64,000 nt of DNA from Guptibacillus hwajinpoensis (lineage in GTDB: Bacteria > Bacillota > Bacilli > Bacillales > Guptibacillaceae), in NCBI RefSeq assembly GCF_001039475.1, contig NZ_LELK01000001.1:593466-657465 (forward strand), in the 5' to 3' direction. Under the pieces are notes generated by a model. That model was not told the origin of the DNA. It saw nothing but the letters and a program-made list of their open reading frames with translations, and made no database searches. The first letter of the stretch is position 1. Each line of letters opens with the position of its first letter. The position numbers were made by a program, and so were the translations under genes. Below, one piece after another: positions 44,155-54,086 of the stretch.

Positions 44155-46905
44155 TCAACCTGTATTTCTAAGACCAGCAGCAATACCATTTATGGTGAGG
44201 AGTATTTCTTTCAATAGCTCATCATCTTTACTACCGTCAGCACGATAAGTCGAGATCAGTTCAACTTGAAGTGAGCTCAACGGATCTACGTAAGGATTTC
44301 TTAAACGAATTGAATCTTTAATATTTGGCGTACCATCAAGAAGCTCTTCTTGACCAGTAATCGTTAGAATCACATTTTTTGTCTGATGATATTCATCCAC
44401 GATTTTACCGAAAATCCGACTTGATAATTGTTGATCATCAATGAGGTCCATATATTTCTCAGCTGTTGTTAAATCAGCCTTCATTAAGCCCATTTGAAGA
44501 TTATCAATTAATGAAGCAAAGAAAGGCCAGTTTTCATACATTTCTTTTAGTGTGTGTAGCCCGTCTTTAGTGGATGCAAATTCAGTAAGGCCGGTTCCTG
44601 ATGCATACCATGCTGGCATGAGCTGACGACTCTGAGTCCAGGCAAATACCCATGGTATTGCACGGAGATCATCAAAGTGATCCGTACCTTTACGACTCAT
44701 TGGTCTTGATCCAATATTAAGTGCGCTCAATTCTGGTAATGGTGTTCCTTGTTTAAAGTAAGCTAGAAAACCTTCATCTTGGAAGACCAGTGACTGATAT
44801 GTCTTAAGGGACACGTTCGAAATGTGTTCCATTGCGTTCTGCCACTTTTCTTGCCTTTTATCTTTTTCAATGCCAGATACAGCTGATGTAAGCAGTGTTG
44901 TTGTTGCTTGTTCTAAGCTTCGATATGCAATATCATACAAAAGATAACGGGAAGATAATACTTCACCTTGCTCAGTTATCTTTACCCCAGCAGTGTATGT
45001 TTCAGGTGGTTGTGATAACAGACTTCTACGAAGTGGACCGCCACCACGTCCAAGAGCACCACCACGTCCGTGGAAGAATTTCAGACGTAAATTTCGTTCA
45101 GAAGCAAGACCACTAATTTCTTGTTGGGCTTCATAAAGCTTCCAGTTTGCGGTTAGTGTTCCACCGTCTTTACTTCCGTCAGAATAGCCAAGCATAATTT
45201 CTTGTCGGTTACCTAGCTTTTCAAGATGCTTTTTGTAAACCGGAAGATCAAATAATGTTTTCATGATCGAAGGTCCAGCTTTCAAATCATCAATGGTTTC
45301 AAGCAGTGGAGCGATGTTCAAATCACTTTCGACACTGCCATCAGAATGCATGCGATAGATGTTTGCTTCTTTAGCGAGCACAAGTACTTCAAGCAGGTCG
45401 CTTGCTGATTGAGTCATGCTAATTAGGTAAACGGAAATCGAATTTACACCAAATTCAAGATGTGCTTTCTTAATCATGTTGAATATATCAAGAATTTTTC
45501 TCGTTTTTTCAGAGTAATCCTCGTAAGTAGAAAGCACTGGCCTTGGGTCTTCAAGCACATTGCTAAGCAATTGTACTTTTTCTTCCTCTGGTAGAGAAGC
45601 ATAGTCATCTGCAACGTTTACTCGTTTAAACACTTCTGCAATAGCCGCTTCATGTTCACCACTATGATTACGGATATCCAACGTAGCAAGGTGGAAACCA
45701 AAGAGTGAAGCTTGACGGATCAGCTTTGTAAGATCCGCGAAATGATAACGTTCTGGATGGTGTTGACGAAGGCTATTAGCGATTAGCTTTAAATCGTCTA
45801 TAAAATTCTCTACATCGCTGTATCCGTTGTCAGTATTGATGCGATTAAGCTTCTCTAAGACGTAAGTAAGTTTAACTCGGTACGCTTCATGCGATACACC
45901 CCATGGCTTCACTTCTGGAAGAGCTTCTTGATCTCGTTCAATTGAGGCAATGAGCTCACCGCAAATTGGAATGCGATTAGTGGATTGACTAAGCTTGCGC
46001 ATTAAATCCTTGATGGATTTTTTGTACTTCGAAAGAACAACATCGCGCTGTCTTTCAAGTGTATTCCAGGTTACTTGAGGTGTAACGAATGGGTTGCCAT
46101 CACGATCTCCACCAATCCATGAACCAAACTTTAGGATATTAGGTATGCGCCACTCTGCATCTGGATAGTGTTCGTGCAGACATTCTTCAAGTTCTTGATG
46201 AATTTGAGGCAGAACTTCGAATAGTGTTTCTTCAAAATAAAATAGTCCCATGTTTACTTCGTCCATAACGGTTGGCTTTTTATGGCGAAGTTCATCAGTT
46301 TGCCATAAAGTTGTAATCTCATTTAACAGTTCTTCTTTAAGGCCTTTTTGTTCGCGCTTTGTTAGCAATGGGTTGTCCAATTGCTGTAATGAAACTGCGA
46401 TCCTCTTATGAATTTCAAGCACAGATCGTCTTGTAGCTTCTGTTGGGTGTGCAGTTAAAATCAATTCAAGTGAAAGAGATGAAAGCGTATCTTCAATCAG
46501 TTCACCTGGTACGTTATTCTTCTTTAGAAGTGCGATTGCATGAGGAATTGAACCTGGTTGCGATTGATCCTCTTCAAGCATTTGATAATCACGTCTTCTT
46601 CTTATGCGATGATTCTGTTCTGCAATGTTAACCAGGTGAAAATACAATGCAAACGCCCGAATGACTTGCTTTCGCATAGGTTGTTTAAGTGTATGTATCA
46701 TACTTTTAAGTTCCTGTGATGTTTCTATGCTTACTTCCTGTCTAAGTGATTTCGTCTTCTCACGAATCGATTCAACCATATCAAGAAGTTCTTTGCCGCC
46801 ATGCTGCACTAAAACGTCACCTAATAAACTTCCAAGCATACTAATGTCACGTCTTAGGGCAACGTGGTGACTTTGTTGTGTAGAACGATCAGTATCCATA
46901 GCCAT
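44155..46905 (-). CDS. ppc: Phosphoenolpyruvate carboxylase
   Basis: 916 residues, the usual length. Catalytic histidine in LILTAHPTEATRRSV (about 150-164), the mobile loop LKFFHGRGGALGRGGGPLRRSL (about 577-598), SDGSKDGG and the C-terminal LRNTG end. Makes oxaloacetate from PEP and bicarbonate for the TCA cycle. Start at ATG 46905 with AAAGG 10 bases upstream. Monocistronic, flanked by terminators. Confidence 0.96.
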   Translation of the reverse strand: MAMDTDRSTQQSHHVALRRDISMLGSLLGDVLVQHGGKELLDMVESIREKTKSLRQEVSIETSQELKSMIHTLKQPMRKQVIRAFALYFHLVNIAEQNHRIRRRRDYQMLEEDQSQPGSIPHAIALLKKNNVPGELIEDTLSSLSLELILTAHPTEATRRSVLEIHKRIAVSLQQLDNPLLTKREQKGLKEELLNEITTLWQTDELRHKKPTVMDEVNMGLFYFEETLFEVLPQIHQELEECLHEHYPDAEWRIPNILKFGSWIGGDRDGNPFVTPQVTWNTLERQRDVVLSKYKKSIKDLMRKLSQSTNRIPICGELIASIERDQEALPEVKPWGVSHEAYRVKLTYVLEKLNRINTDNGYSDVENFIDDLKLIANSLRQHHPERYHFADLTKLIRQASLFGFHLATLDIRNHSGEHEAAIAEVFKRVNVADDYASLPEEEKVQLLSNVLEDPRPVLSTYEDYSEKTRKILDIFNMIKKAHLEFGVNSISVYLISMTQSASDLLEVLVLAKEANIYRMHSDGSVESDLNIAPLLETIDDLKAGPSIMKTLFDLPVYKKHLEKLGNRQEIMLGYSDGSKDGGTLTANWKLYEAQQEISGLASERNLRLKFFHGRGGALGRGGGPLRRSLLSQPPETYTAGVKITEQGEVLSSRYLLYDIAYRSLEQATTTLLTSAVSGIEKDKRQEKWQNAMEHISNVSLKTYQSLVFQDEGFLAYFKQGTPLPELSALNIGSRPMSRKGTDHFDDLRAIPWVFAWTQSRQLMPAWYASGTGLTEFASTKDGLHTLKEMYENWPFFASLIDNLQMGLMKADLTTAEKYMDLIDDQQLSSRIFGKIVDEYHQTKNVILTITGQEELLDGTPNIKDSIRLRNPYVDPLSSLQVELISTYRADGSKDDELLKEILLTINGIAAGLRNTG

Positions 46906-47109
46906 ATACAATCAACCTTTCTTTTTCGTTTAGAGACATCTTACCAAATATTAAAAATATTTCAATAAACTTATTATAACCAAGAAAATTTATTCTTGTC
47001 ATCTTTTATGACGCTGTCACTTTCCTTCGTTATTGGCTCTACATACTTACAATAAAGGAATGAAAACGCATTCAAAGAAAATTTATTTTTTCATTTATTT
47101 CATTAAAAA

Positions 47110-47130
47110 ACCTCGCATGATATGCGAGGT
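47110..47130 (-). terminator. Terminator after the ktrA gene
   Basis: ACCTCGCAT-GAT-ATGCGAGGT followed by TTTTTTAATG on the minus strand. Confidence 0.88.
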
Positions 47131-47162
47131 AGGAAGTCAAAATCACCTGATATTGTTTCTTC

Positions 47163-47822
47163 TTAAATAGAGAATTTTCGTTTGAATTGATCGATTTTCT
47201 TGTTCTCACCAACCATCAAAATGACGTCTCCTTTTTCAAACGCCACTTCAGCATAACGACTTAGAATCGGAGAATCCTTACGGAGAATCAACGATACGTT
47301 CAATTCATATTTTCTTGAAAAATTGAGATCGAGAAGCGTTTGGCCAATTAATTCGTCAGGTACTTTCACTTCGATGGCAGATACATTTTTTGTGATTTCA
47401 ATGTATTCGAGAACATTAGGCATTGTAATTTGCCTGGCAACTTTCATACCCGCTTCCTCTTCCGGATAGATAACCTGATCCGCTCCTAAATTATACAAAA
47501 TCTCACCGATCTCACGACTAACAGCTTTTGTAATGATTTTCTTTGCATTACGATCACGAAGACGATTTGTGATTAAAATCGCCGAATAGGCATCTGTTCC
47601 AATTGCAACAAATACAGCATCATATTGGTCTACATTTAGATCGTCCATCACACGATTTTCGCGAAGATCTCCTACAATAGAATGTGTTGCATAATCATCA
47701 ACGTCTTCTAACGGACCTTCATCTTTATCACAAACAACGACATCGCATTTTTGAGCATATAATTCTTGTATGATTCCTTTAGCGAATCGTCCAGCTCCAA
47801 TAACTAGATATTGTTTACGCAC
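47163..47822 (-). CDS. ktrA: Potassium uptake regulatory subunit KtrA (RCK)
   Basis: 219 residues. RCK_N Rossmann domain with YLVIGAGRFAKGIIQELYAQKCDVVVCDKDE (about 5-35), VGDLRENRVMDDL, and an RCK_C domain (about 135-219) that in relatives binds cyclic di-AMP. Gates the KtrB channel according to ATP/ADP. Start is GTG 47820-47822, eight bases after AAGGAG. Twelve bases separate it from ktrB; KtrC/KtrD naming is possible but the linked pair resembles KtrAB. Confidence 0.92.
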   Translation of the reverse strand: MRKQYLVIGAGRFAKGIIQELYAQKCDVVVCDKDEGPLEDVDDYATHSIVGDLRENRVMDDLNVDQYDAVFVAIGTDAYSAILITNRLRDRNAKKIITKAVSREIGEILYNLGADQVIYPEEEAGMKVARQITMPNVLEYIEITKNVSAIEVKVPDELIGQTLLDLNFSRKYELNVSLILRKDSPILSRYAEVAFEKGDVILMVGENKKIDQFKRKFSI

Positions 47823-47834
47823 ATTGATCACTCC

Positions 47835-49148
47835 TTAACCGACAGCGAGATCTTCTTTTAGATAACGAGTTCTTGACTTTTCTATTTTAAATACAACATA
47901 AATGAAACTGAATACTCCAATCCGTCCAATAATCATTAACATGCAGAGTAGTAGTTTAGAAATGCTTGCAAGTTCTGCAGTTATGCCCATCGACAGACCA
48001 GTATTCGTAAGTGCTGAAAGAACTTCGAATGCAATCATTTCAATTTCTTGGGTCTCAAAAATGGAAAGAATAATGGTTGAGAAACCGAATAAAAAGATAA
48101 AGGTTAACAATATGAGAAACGATTTGTTTATCGAATCCTGGGAAATTGTTTTCTTAAACAGAGTTGTATTTTCTTCTGAACGTGCAACAGAAATCATTTT
48201 CGCAACGAGAACAGTAAAGGTTGTTAAACGTAGACCTCCACCAGTACTGGAAGAAGCTCCACCGATAAACATCAAACTCATCAATAGTAAAACAGTTGTA
48301 ATGTTAAGCGTTGAGATATCAACCGTTGTTAATCCGCCGTTTCTGGAGGTAGCGGATAAGAAAATGATGTTAACGAGTTTATCGAACCATGACAGATCGC
48401 CAAAAACCCCATTACGCTCTAACAGAAAGTAAACAACTGTTCCGAAAAGAAATAAAAAGCTGTGTAGCCTAATGTTTACTTTCGTAAATAAGCTTTTCTT
48501 CTTTCGAAATGCAAATATGTATTCAACGATCGTCGGAAATCCGAGACTTCCAAGGAAAATCATAGTCGCAGACGTTAATAGTAGCAACCAATTTTCTTGA
48601 AATGAAATTAAGCTATCTCCAAAAAGGTCAAAACCCGCGTTTGTAAAGCTAGCTACACTGTGAAAAACAGTAACAAATACCGCTTCTTGAAGTGAACTGG
48701 ATTGTTCATGAATTCCATTAAACATCAACCCAAACCCGATCGCTTCAACTAAAAGAGCAATCATTAAGACAGAAAGACTCAATGAACGGATCGTTTTTAA
48801 CTGAGTTTGATTTTGGTCTTTAGAGATTAAGAGCATGCTTGACAACGTTAGCTTCTTACCCATCATCATAAACAAGTAACTAACGAGTACAAGGATTCCT
48901 ATTCCGCCAAGCTGCATTTCAATGATTAACAACGCTTGACCAATTCTTGTGAATTCGGTAGAAATATTTATGACCGATAGCCCTGTTACACTAAGTGCGC
49001 TTGTTGAGACAAACAAGGCATCGATCACTTGAAGCGATCCGACATGGGAGAAGGGAAGCAAGTAAAGAGCCGCAAATAAAAGAATGGTTCCCACATACAT
49101 GATAAAAATATAGCGAAAGGATTTAATTGTTGATTTATTCTTTAGCAT
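47835..49148 (-). CDS. ktrB: Potassium uptake membrane subunit KtrB (TrkH family)
   Basis: 437 residues with four M1-P-M2 repeats. Filter-like loops include ALSVTGLSVIN, VASFTNAGFD, TSRNGGLTTVD and ALTNTGLSMG; the intramembrane gating loop GASSSTGGGLRLTT lies in the third repeat. Imports K+ (Na+-coupled in relatives). Start at ATG 49148 with GGAGAG upstream. Paired with ktrA. Confidence 0.92.
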   Translation of the reverse strand: MLKNKSTIKSFRYIFIMYVGTILLFAALYLLPFSHVGSLQVIDALFVSTSALSVTGLSVINISTEFTRIGQALLIIEMQLGGIGILVLVSYLFMMMGKKLTLSSMLLISKDQNQTQLKTIRSLSLSVLMIALLVEAIGFGLMFNGIHEQSSSLQEAVFVTVFHSVASFTNAGFDLFGDSLISFQENWLLLLTSATMIFLGSLGFPTIVEYIFAFRKKKSLFTKVNIRLHSFLFLFGTVVYFLLERNGVFGDLSWFDKLVNIIFLSATSRNGGLTTVDISTLNITTVLLLMSLMFIGGASSSTGGGLRLTTFTVLVAKMISVARSEENTTLFKKTISQDSINKSFLILLTFIFLFGFSTIILSIFETQEIEMIAFEVLSALTNTGLSMGITAELASISKLLLCMLMIIGRIGVFSFIYVVFKIEKSRTRYLKEDLAVG

Positions 49149-49300
49149 AGCATCTCTCCACAAACATTCTATCTACATTATTCCTATCAATTCACTATAT
49201 CATGAAAAAAAAAGCTTTGCTTTACTCTCTTTTAAACGGAAAGCAATTGTACTGATGAAGGTAATTCTTTTGTTATCTTTTTCCTAATCGTACAGGAAAA

Positions 49301-49328
49301 AACCTCTTAAGACGACTCTTAAGAGGTT
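49301..49328 (-). terminator. Terminator after the MBL-fold gene
   Basis: AACCTCTTAAGA-CGAC-TCTTAAGAGGTT, then TTTTTTCC on the minus strand. The stem starts inside the last codons of the MBL gene. Confidence 0.88.
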
Positions 49329-50278
49329 TTATTTGCTGTTTTTGTATAGTAATCGATTAGTCCCATTGCACACACCGTTAAATCGACTCGGATATAGTTA
49401 TAAACAATATGATTATCTGGTACATCATGCATTCCTAACTCGGTTTGAACCAGAAGAAACAGTTCATCTGCAAGAAGATCTCTCTTATCCTCAAACGAGT
49501 CCTTTTCTGGCCGTTTAAGCACTGTTTCTGTTTTTTCGAGAAAGAGTGACAACCAGTGCTTTAGCTGTCTCGAGACTTCAGGAGGGTTACTCGACTTTCC
49601 ATAGTGACCGAAATAAATTGCATCCGGTTGATAAGAAAAGATCTTCCGCTCTGAATCGAGCATTGCCTCAGGATCAAATTGGTTTGGTGATGTGGAGGGC
49701 AAATACAATTCAAAGTCTAGCTGAGGATAATAAACACCCACTGTATCACCTACAAAAACGCCATTTGTCTTTGAATCATGTATCGAAAAATGATGTTTTG
49801 CATGTCCCGGTGTGTCAAGAAACGTTAACGTTCTTTTAGAGCCAATCGATAAAGTATCACCGTCATTCATGACAATTAAGCGCTCTTTCGGGATCGGTAC
49901 AATCGGGTCGAAGAGTTCACCAAACTTATTACCATATACGGCTTTGGCACCTTGAATGAGACGCTCAGGAGTTTCAAGATGACGTGCCCCTTTAGGATGC
50001 ACAATAACGCGAGCATTTGGGCACTGCTCAAGAAAGAGGCCAGCCCCTCCTGCGTGATCAAGATGAATGTGTGTAACGATGATATTCTTAACGTCCTCTA
50101 AATTAATATTAAGTTCCTTGAGTCCTTGAATTAAATAGGGTACAGAAGGACTTGCACTTGTTTCTATGATTGTAAGTTCTTCTTCATGTAATATGTAGCT
50201 TCCAGTACGTTTCTCCAATGTTAGGTCGTATAGATCAATAAGTGATAAATCTTCTCCAATTCTAAGTGTTTCAGACAT
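49319..50278 (-). CDS. MBL-fold metallohydrolase
   Basis: About 319 residues. Metal motif THIHLDHAGGAGLF (about 70-83), then DTPGHAKHHFSI and IYFGHYG for the remaining ligands. The glyoxalase II/lactonase-like branch is likely; substrate unknown. Start at ATG 50278 after GGAGGGAAGAAAC. Not a beta-lactamase of the secreted type, as there is no signal peptide. Confidence 0.85.
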   Translation of the reverse strand: MSETLRIGEDLSLIDLYDLTLEKRTGSYILHEEELTIIETSASPSVPYLIQGLKELNINLEDVKNIIVTHIHLDHAGGAGLFLEQCPNARVIVHPKGARHLETPERLIQGAKAVYGNKFGELFDPIVPIPKERLIVMNDGDTLSIGSKRTLTFLDTPGHAKHHFSIHDSKTNGVFVGDTVGVYYPQLDFELYLPSTSPNQFDPEAMLDSERKIFSYQPDAIYFGHYGKSSNPPEVSRQLKHWLSLFLEKTETVLKRPEKDSFEDKRDLLADELFLLVQTELGMHDVPDNHIVYNYIRVDLTVCAMGLIDYYTKTANKTS

Positions 50279-50355
50279 GTTTCTTCCCTCCAAGCGTTAT
50301 CATAACCTTATTGCAAAGAATTCTCTTTATCAATCGGAAACCCTTTTTTGAATTA

Positions 50356-50928
50356 TTATTGATTCAAATGAGGTGTTGAGTTATAAACAACATTTACCCA
50401 GTCATCATTTTGTTTTTCCACTATCGTAAGAGATGTGTTGAAAAGATGACTGTCGTGATTGAGAGTTGGAAGAGCACTTTTAAAATAATGTCTTAAAAAG
50501 GAGCCGTGACTAACAATTAAGATGTTCTTACCATGAAAGTTTTCCTCAAATTCTGTGATGGCTTCTCTAGCTCGCGCCACGACTATCTCTTCTGCTTCAA
50601 TACCAAGGTCCAACGCTCTCCAATTCTCTCCCCACTTTTCAATCCGCTCTTGTTCAGTTGTTCCTTCGATCATACCACCACTAGCTTCACGTAACCGTTG
50701 ATCGATCAGTACTTCAATGCCAAGCGTCTCTGCAATAATGTCAGCTGTTTGTTTGGCTCTTGCTAAATGACTAGAAACAATAACGCTCCACTCGTTTCGA
50801 TCAAGATGTTGAGCGAGCTTCTCAGCTTCTTTACGTCCATCCTGATCAAGATGAATATCTGAACTTCCCTGAGCTCTTCTATCCTTATTCCAGGATGTAC
50901 GACCATGTCGAATAAACCCTATTCTCAT
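50356..50928 (-). CDS. Histidine phosphatase family protein
   Basis: 190 residues. Phosphohistidine motif IGFIRHGRTSWNKDRRAQGSSDIHLD (about 3-28), second histidine in NILIVSHGSFLRHYF (about 148-162), and SHLARAKQTADII. Phosphoglycerate-mutase-like phosphatase with unknown substrate. GGGGAG precedes ATG. Confidence 0.9.
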   Translation of the reverse strand: MRIGFIRHGRTSWNKDRRAQGSSDIHLDQDGRKEAEKLAQHLDRNEWSVIVSSHLARAKQTADIIAETLGIEVLIDQRLREASGGMIEGTTEQERIEKWGENWRALDLGIEAEEIVVARAREAITEFEENFHGKNILIVSHGSFLRHYFKSALPTLNHDSHLFNTSLTIVEKQNDDWVNVVYNSTPHLNQ

Positions 50929-50961
50929 TTCAATTCTCCCCTTATTGAATGATATTTAATG

Positions 50962-51909
50962 TTATGAGTCATTTAATGTACTAGCAATCAATCTTTGAAT
51001 GTCTTTAACACGATTTTCTCCACAGACTTGCCGATTTAATAAACTGCATAGAGCCACTAAATCCGCAAGCTTGGCTAGCTTTTTCCAGTTTTCACTCAAG
51101 GTAATGCCACTTTCATTTAAACTAGTGATGAGGCCAGTTTCAAATGACGACATATGAGGATACTGATAACGAAGCATGTTGCCAATATCAAAATAAATGC
51201 TTCCTGATAGAGCAAACTCCCAGTCCAGTACAGCACTAACGTCTGTCCCATTCATTAAGAGGTTAAGCCCATTAAAATCGCCATGAACAAGTTTTGGTCC
51301 ACTTTCATCTTCTTCAAAAAAGTGAGCGTTTACCCTCGTGTACTTATGTATGTGATCAACGACATTACTAGGTAACCACTTTGATGCATACCCAGCCGTA
51401 AAGAAAGAATCAATCGTTGAGATAAACTTTTCTGGTGTTAAACGGAATTCTTCTATTACTTTTAATCTCGAGTCTAGAAATCCATACGTATCAAACGTTA
51501 CTTCTCTATGTGCTGCTAGTTGTTTGCCAATCGATTTTCCCATGCATTTCATCTCGGCTGGTGAAGAATCAATTAGCTTCTGATAAAGCAAAGACCCTTC
51601 TTTCCATTCAAGTATTCCGATACCAAACCCATTCCATTTTGTTAGATGTAAAAAACGTGGTGCTCTAACATGATCTGGGAGGATAGCGTGAAGGGTTTGT
51701 TCTCTTACTAGACTTTCGTAATTCTTAGTTACACGTACAACGACAATTGTTTCATCGAGCATTACTTTGTAATTGGTATGACTTAATCCCCCCGAGAGGA
51801 TTGTGATGTGCTGAACATCATGGTTCATAGAATAACTTCGAATGATTGATTTGATAGCTTCAATAGGAATTTCGATAATAGGATTGTGACGTTCCCAGTT
51901 TGTTTTCAT
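50962..51909 (-). CDS. Aminoglycoside phosphotransferase (APH)-fold kinase
   Basis: 315 residues. Kinase motifs LVHGDFNGLNLLMNG (catalytic Asp, about 218-232) and VSAVLDWEFALSGSIYFDIGNMLRY (metal Asp, about 234-258), and the nucleotide loop ILSGGLSHTNYKV (about 37-49). The family includes choline, thiamine and antibiotic kinases. The chromosomal context with housekeeping genes does not suggest a resistance gene. Substrate unknown. Confidence 0.85.
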   Translation of the reverse strand: MKTNWERHNPIIEIPIEAIKSIIRSYSMNHDVQHITILSGGLSHTNYKVMLDETIVVVRVTKNYESLVREQTLHAILPDHVRAPRFLHLTKWNGFGIGILEWKEGSLLYQKLIDSSPAEMKCMGKSIGKQLAAHREVTFDTYGFLDSRLKVIEEFRLTPEKFISTIDSFFTAGYASKWLPSNVVDHIHKYTRVNAHFFEEDESGPKLVHGDFNGLNLLMNGTDVSAVLDWEFALSGSIYFDIGNMLRYQYPHMSSFETGLITSLNESGITLSENWKKLAKLADLVALCSLLNRQVCGENRVKDIQRLIASTLNDS

Positions 51910-51951
51910 GTAACCCCTCCCACTTTCTTATCATATCAACTTCATTACAAA

Positions 51952-51981
51952 AAAGCTCTTCCTCAACAGAGAAAGAGCTTT
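51952..51981 (-). terminator. Terminator after the helicase gene
   Basis: AAAGCTCTT / AAGAGCTTT around a 12-base loop, followed by TTTTGTAATG on the minus strand. Confidence 0.75.
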
Positions 51982-51985
51982 AACA

Positions 51986-53911
51986 TTAAGTCCAGTTAAT
52001 TGGTAAAGGTAGAACATCTTGAACTTGTTTTTCATACTTTGTCATCTGGTCGTTTGTCATCCAAATCCGAACAGAACCTTTGTCTTCACTACTTCTTATC
52101 AATCGTCCAATGCCCTGTCTAAGTCTGAGTAGCATGTATGGCAAGTCAACTTCAGTAATTGGGTCCATTGCGTGACTTCGCTTGGCTTGGAAGACAGGGT
52201 CGTTTGGAGGGAACGGAAGAGATGAGATTAATACCTGAGTTAGAGACTCTCCAGGAACATCTAGACCTTCCCATAAATGATAAGAACAAAGCACAGCAGA
52301 TTCATCACGCTGGAACTGTTTCACTGTTTCACTTATCTCTCTGTCACCTTCATAGATCATTTCAAAAGTCCAACTCTGATTAGCTGTCCAGTCACGGAAA
52401 CGATTCATTTCTTCGAGCGAAGAGAATAGCAGCAAGGAATGCCCGTTATTTTCATTTAAGGCGTTACCCATTGCTTCCCATTTATCGCTTTCGTTTTCTG
52501 TGACTGTTCCATTCATCTTCATTTGAGTTTCATAATCAAAAGGTGAATTAACAGAGAAAGATGCGTACTTTTGAATCCCGAGGCTACTTGCTGTATAAGA
52601 GAAGTCACCTGCTTGAGATAGTGTTGCAGAAGAAAAGACAAATGGAATCTTCTGTGAGAAAACTTCTTTTCGTAGGATATCTTCAACAAGTCTAGGCATG
52701 ATGACAAGTGACGTCTGGGTTTCGGTTTCCTCTAACCAGTGAATACCTTGTCCGTCCTGTAGTAACGTTCTTAACCCATAAGCAAAGAACTCAAGATACT
52801 CTTCCATGATTTTCACATGGTAATCTTCCATTACATAAAGTTCGGAATCAAAAACGAGCTGTTCTAGCAAGGCATCCACTTTTTCAGCAATCGTTTTGGC
52901 GGTTGTTAGCATCGGCTCCGTTCTTGGCACATCTTTACGAACAGACCCTTCAACAGCTTTAGACGTCTTACTAAGGTGAGCAAACCATTCATCGTGTAAC
53001 TCAAGAATATCTTCAACAAGTGTAAGAGATTCCTCACGAACGTCCTGATCCATATACCCTGTTAGAATGCTAGAAAGTGTTTCTGAATGGAAGCGATAGG
53101 TTAACCCTTTTTGTGCTGCGAATTCAAGAAGATGGCCTTCATCAAAGACAACTGTACTTGCTTCAGGTAACAATGGAAGTTGGCCTTCACGTTTACGTGA
53201 TTCCTTTGTCCAAATGTGCTCCATGTAAAAATCATGAGAACAAATAATAAGATCACTTGCATGACGGTAATATTCGCGATTAAGCGTTTGACCACAGCGA
53301 TGACGCCAGTCACACGTTGAGCACTGTTGCAGAGGATCCCAGGCGATTTTCTCCCATTTTTCATTGGGAACCCATGGGTATTCTTTCCGATCCCCATAAC
53401 GTTCAAACGACTTCATGGAGGCAGCAGGCTCGTATACAAATTCAGGAATTTCATCATGTACACTTAGAATATCTTCATCATCTGTTCGGTGTGCAAGGTA
53501 ATCTAGTTTCTTCACGCACACATACTGCTCTCTTGCTTTCGCGAGTCTAACGTCAACGGTCAAACCAAGTGCTTTTTCAAGCTTCTCAATATCTCCGCCT
53601 TCTTTAACGAGTTGCTCAATAAGCGTTTCATCTGCACATGAAATAATAGCAGGTTTACGAGTGTAGCGCGCATAGCAAATGGCGTAAAGCAAATAGACAA
53701 ACGTTTTCCCTGTCCCAACGCCTGCTTCTGCGAAAACGACACTTTTATTTTTAAAAGCCTGTTCAATTTGAAAGGCCATGAAGATTTGTTCATCTCGAAG
53801 CTCATAACCGTGTTCAGGGAGTATGTCATAGAAAACATCTCCAATATAGTCACCGAGCTTTTCGAAAAAAGAATCTTCCTTTGTAATTTCAAAAGGTAAT
53901 GATTGGGTCAT
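51986..53911 (-). CDS. DinG/XPD-type ATP-dependent DNA helicase with Fe-S cluster
   Basis: 641 residues. Walker A AGVGTGKT (63-70), four candidate [4Fe-4S] cysteines (C132, C197, C200, C206) between motifs I and II, and motif II DEGH (257-260). C-terminal helicase half includes LLLFSSLEEMNRF and the final RQGIGRLIRSSEDKGSV (motif VI). DNA repair or R-loop helicase of superfamily 2, damage-avoidance type. No exonuclease domain at the N-terminus, so not the long DinG form of Bacillus. Confidence 0.9.
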   Translation of the reverse strand: MTQSLPFEITKEDSFFEKLGDYIGDVFYDILPEHGYELRDEQIFMAFQIEQAFKNKSVVFAEAGVGTGKTFVYLLYAICYARYTRKPAIISCADETLIEQLVKEGGDIEKLEKALGLTVDVRLAKAREQYVCVKKLDYLAHRTDDEDILSVHDEIPEFVYEPAASMKSFERYGDRKEYPWVPNEKWEKIAWDPLQQCSTCDWRHRCGQTLNREYYRHASDLIICSHDFYMEHIWTKESRKREGQLPLLPEASTVVFDEGHLLEFAAQKGLTYRFHSETLSSILTGYMDQDVREESLTLVEDILELHDEWFAHLSKTSKAVEGSVRKDVPRTEPMLTTAKTIAEKVDALLEQLVFDSELYVMEDYHVKIMEEYLEFFAYGLRTLLQDGQGIHWLEETETQTSLVIMPRLVEDILRKEVFSQKIPFVFSSATLSQAGDFSYTASSLGIQKYASFSVNSPFDYETQMKMNGTVTENESDKWEAMGNALNENNGHSLLLFSSLEEMNRFRDWTANQSWTFEMIYEGDREISETVKQFQRDESAVLCSYHLWEGLDVPGESLTQVLISSLPFPPNDPVFQAKRSHAMDPITEVDLPYMLLRLRQGIGRLIRSSEDKGSVRIWMTNDQMTKYEKQVQDVLPLPINWT

Positions 53912-54086
53912 GTACGGTCTCCTCTTCTAGCTTGATCCGTCCTTTTATAGTAGAACAACTCTGTCTGAAATCTTAGCGACAGCTTGGCTTTTTCGTTCAT
54001 CTTGCCAGTGTGTGAATAAACCAGTATGAAAAACAAGAAAACCACCTTTTATCATAACAGATTTTGTGTTATAAGTGAAAAAAGAT

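Noticed and set aside
49149-49318. Cyclic di-AMP (ydaO-type) riboswitch before ktrB
   Set aside because: Only about 150 bp separate ktrB from its neighbour, and this holds an AT-rich promoter region and the MBL terminator; no riboswitch core was seen.
49319-50278. Beta-lactamase
   Set aside because: MBL motifs are present, but no signal peptide and the motif spacing fits glyoxalase II/lactonase-like hydrolases.
50962-51909. Aminoglycoside resistance gene
   Set aside because: The APH fold is shared by many metabolic kinases, and there is no mobile element or resistance context.
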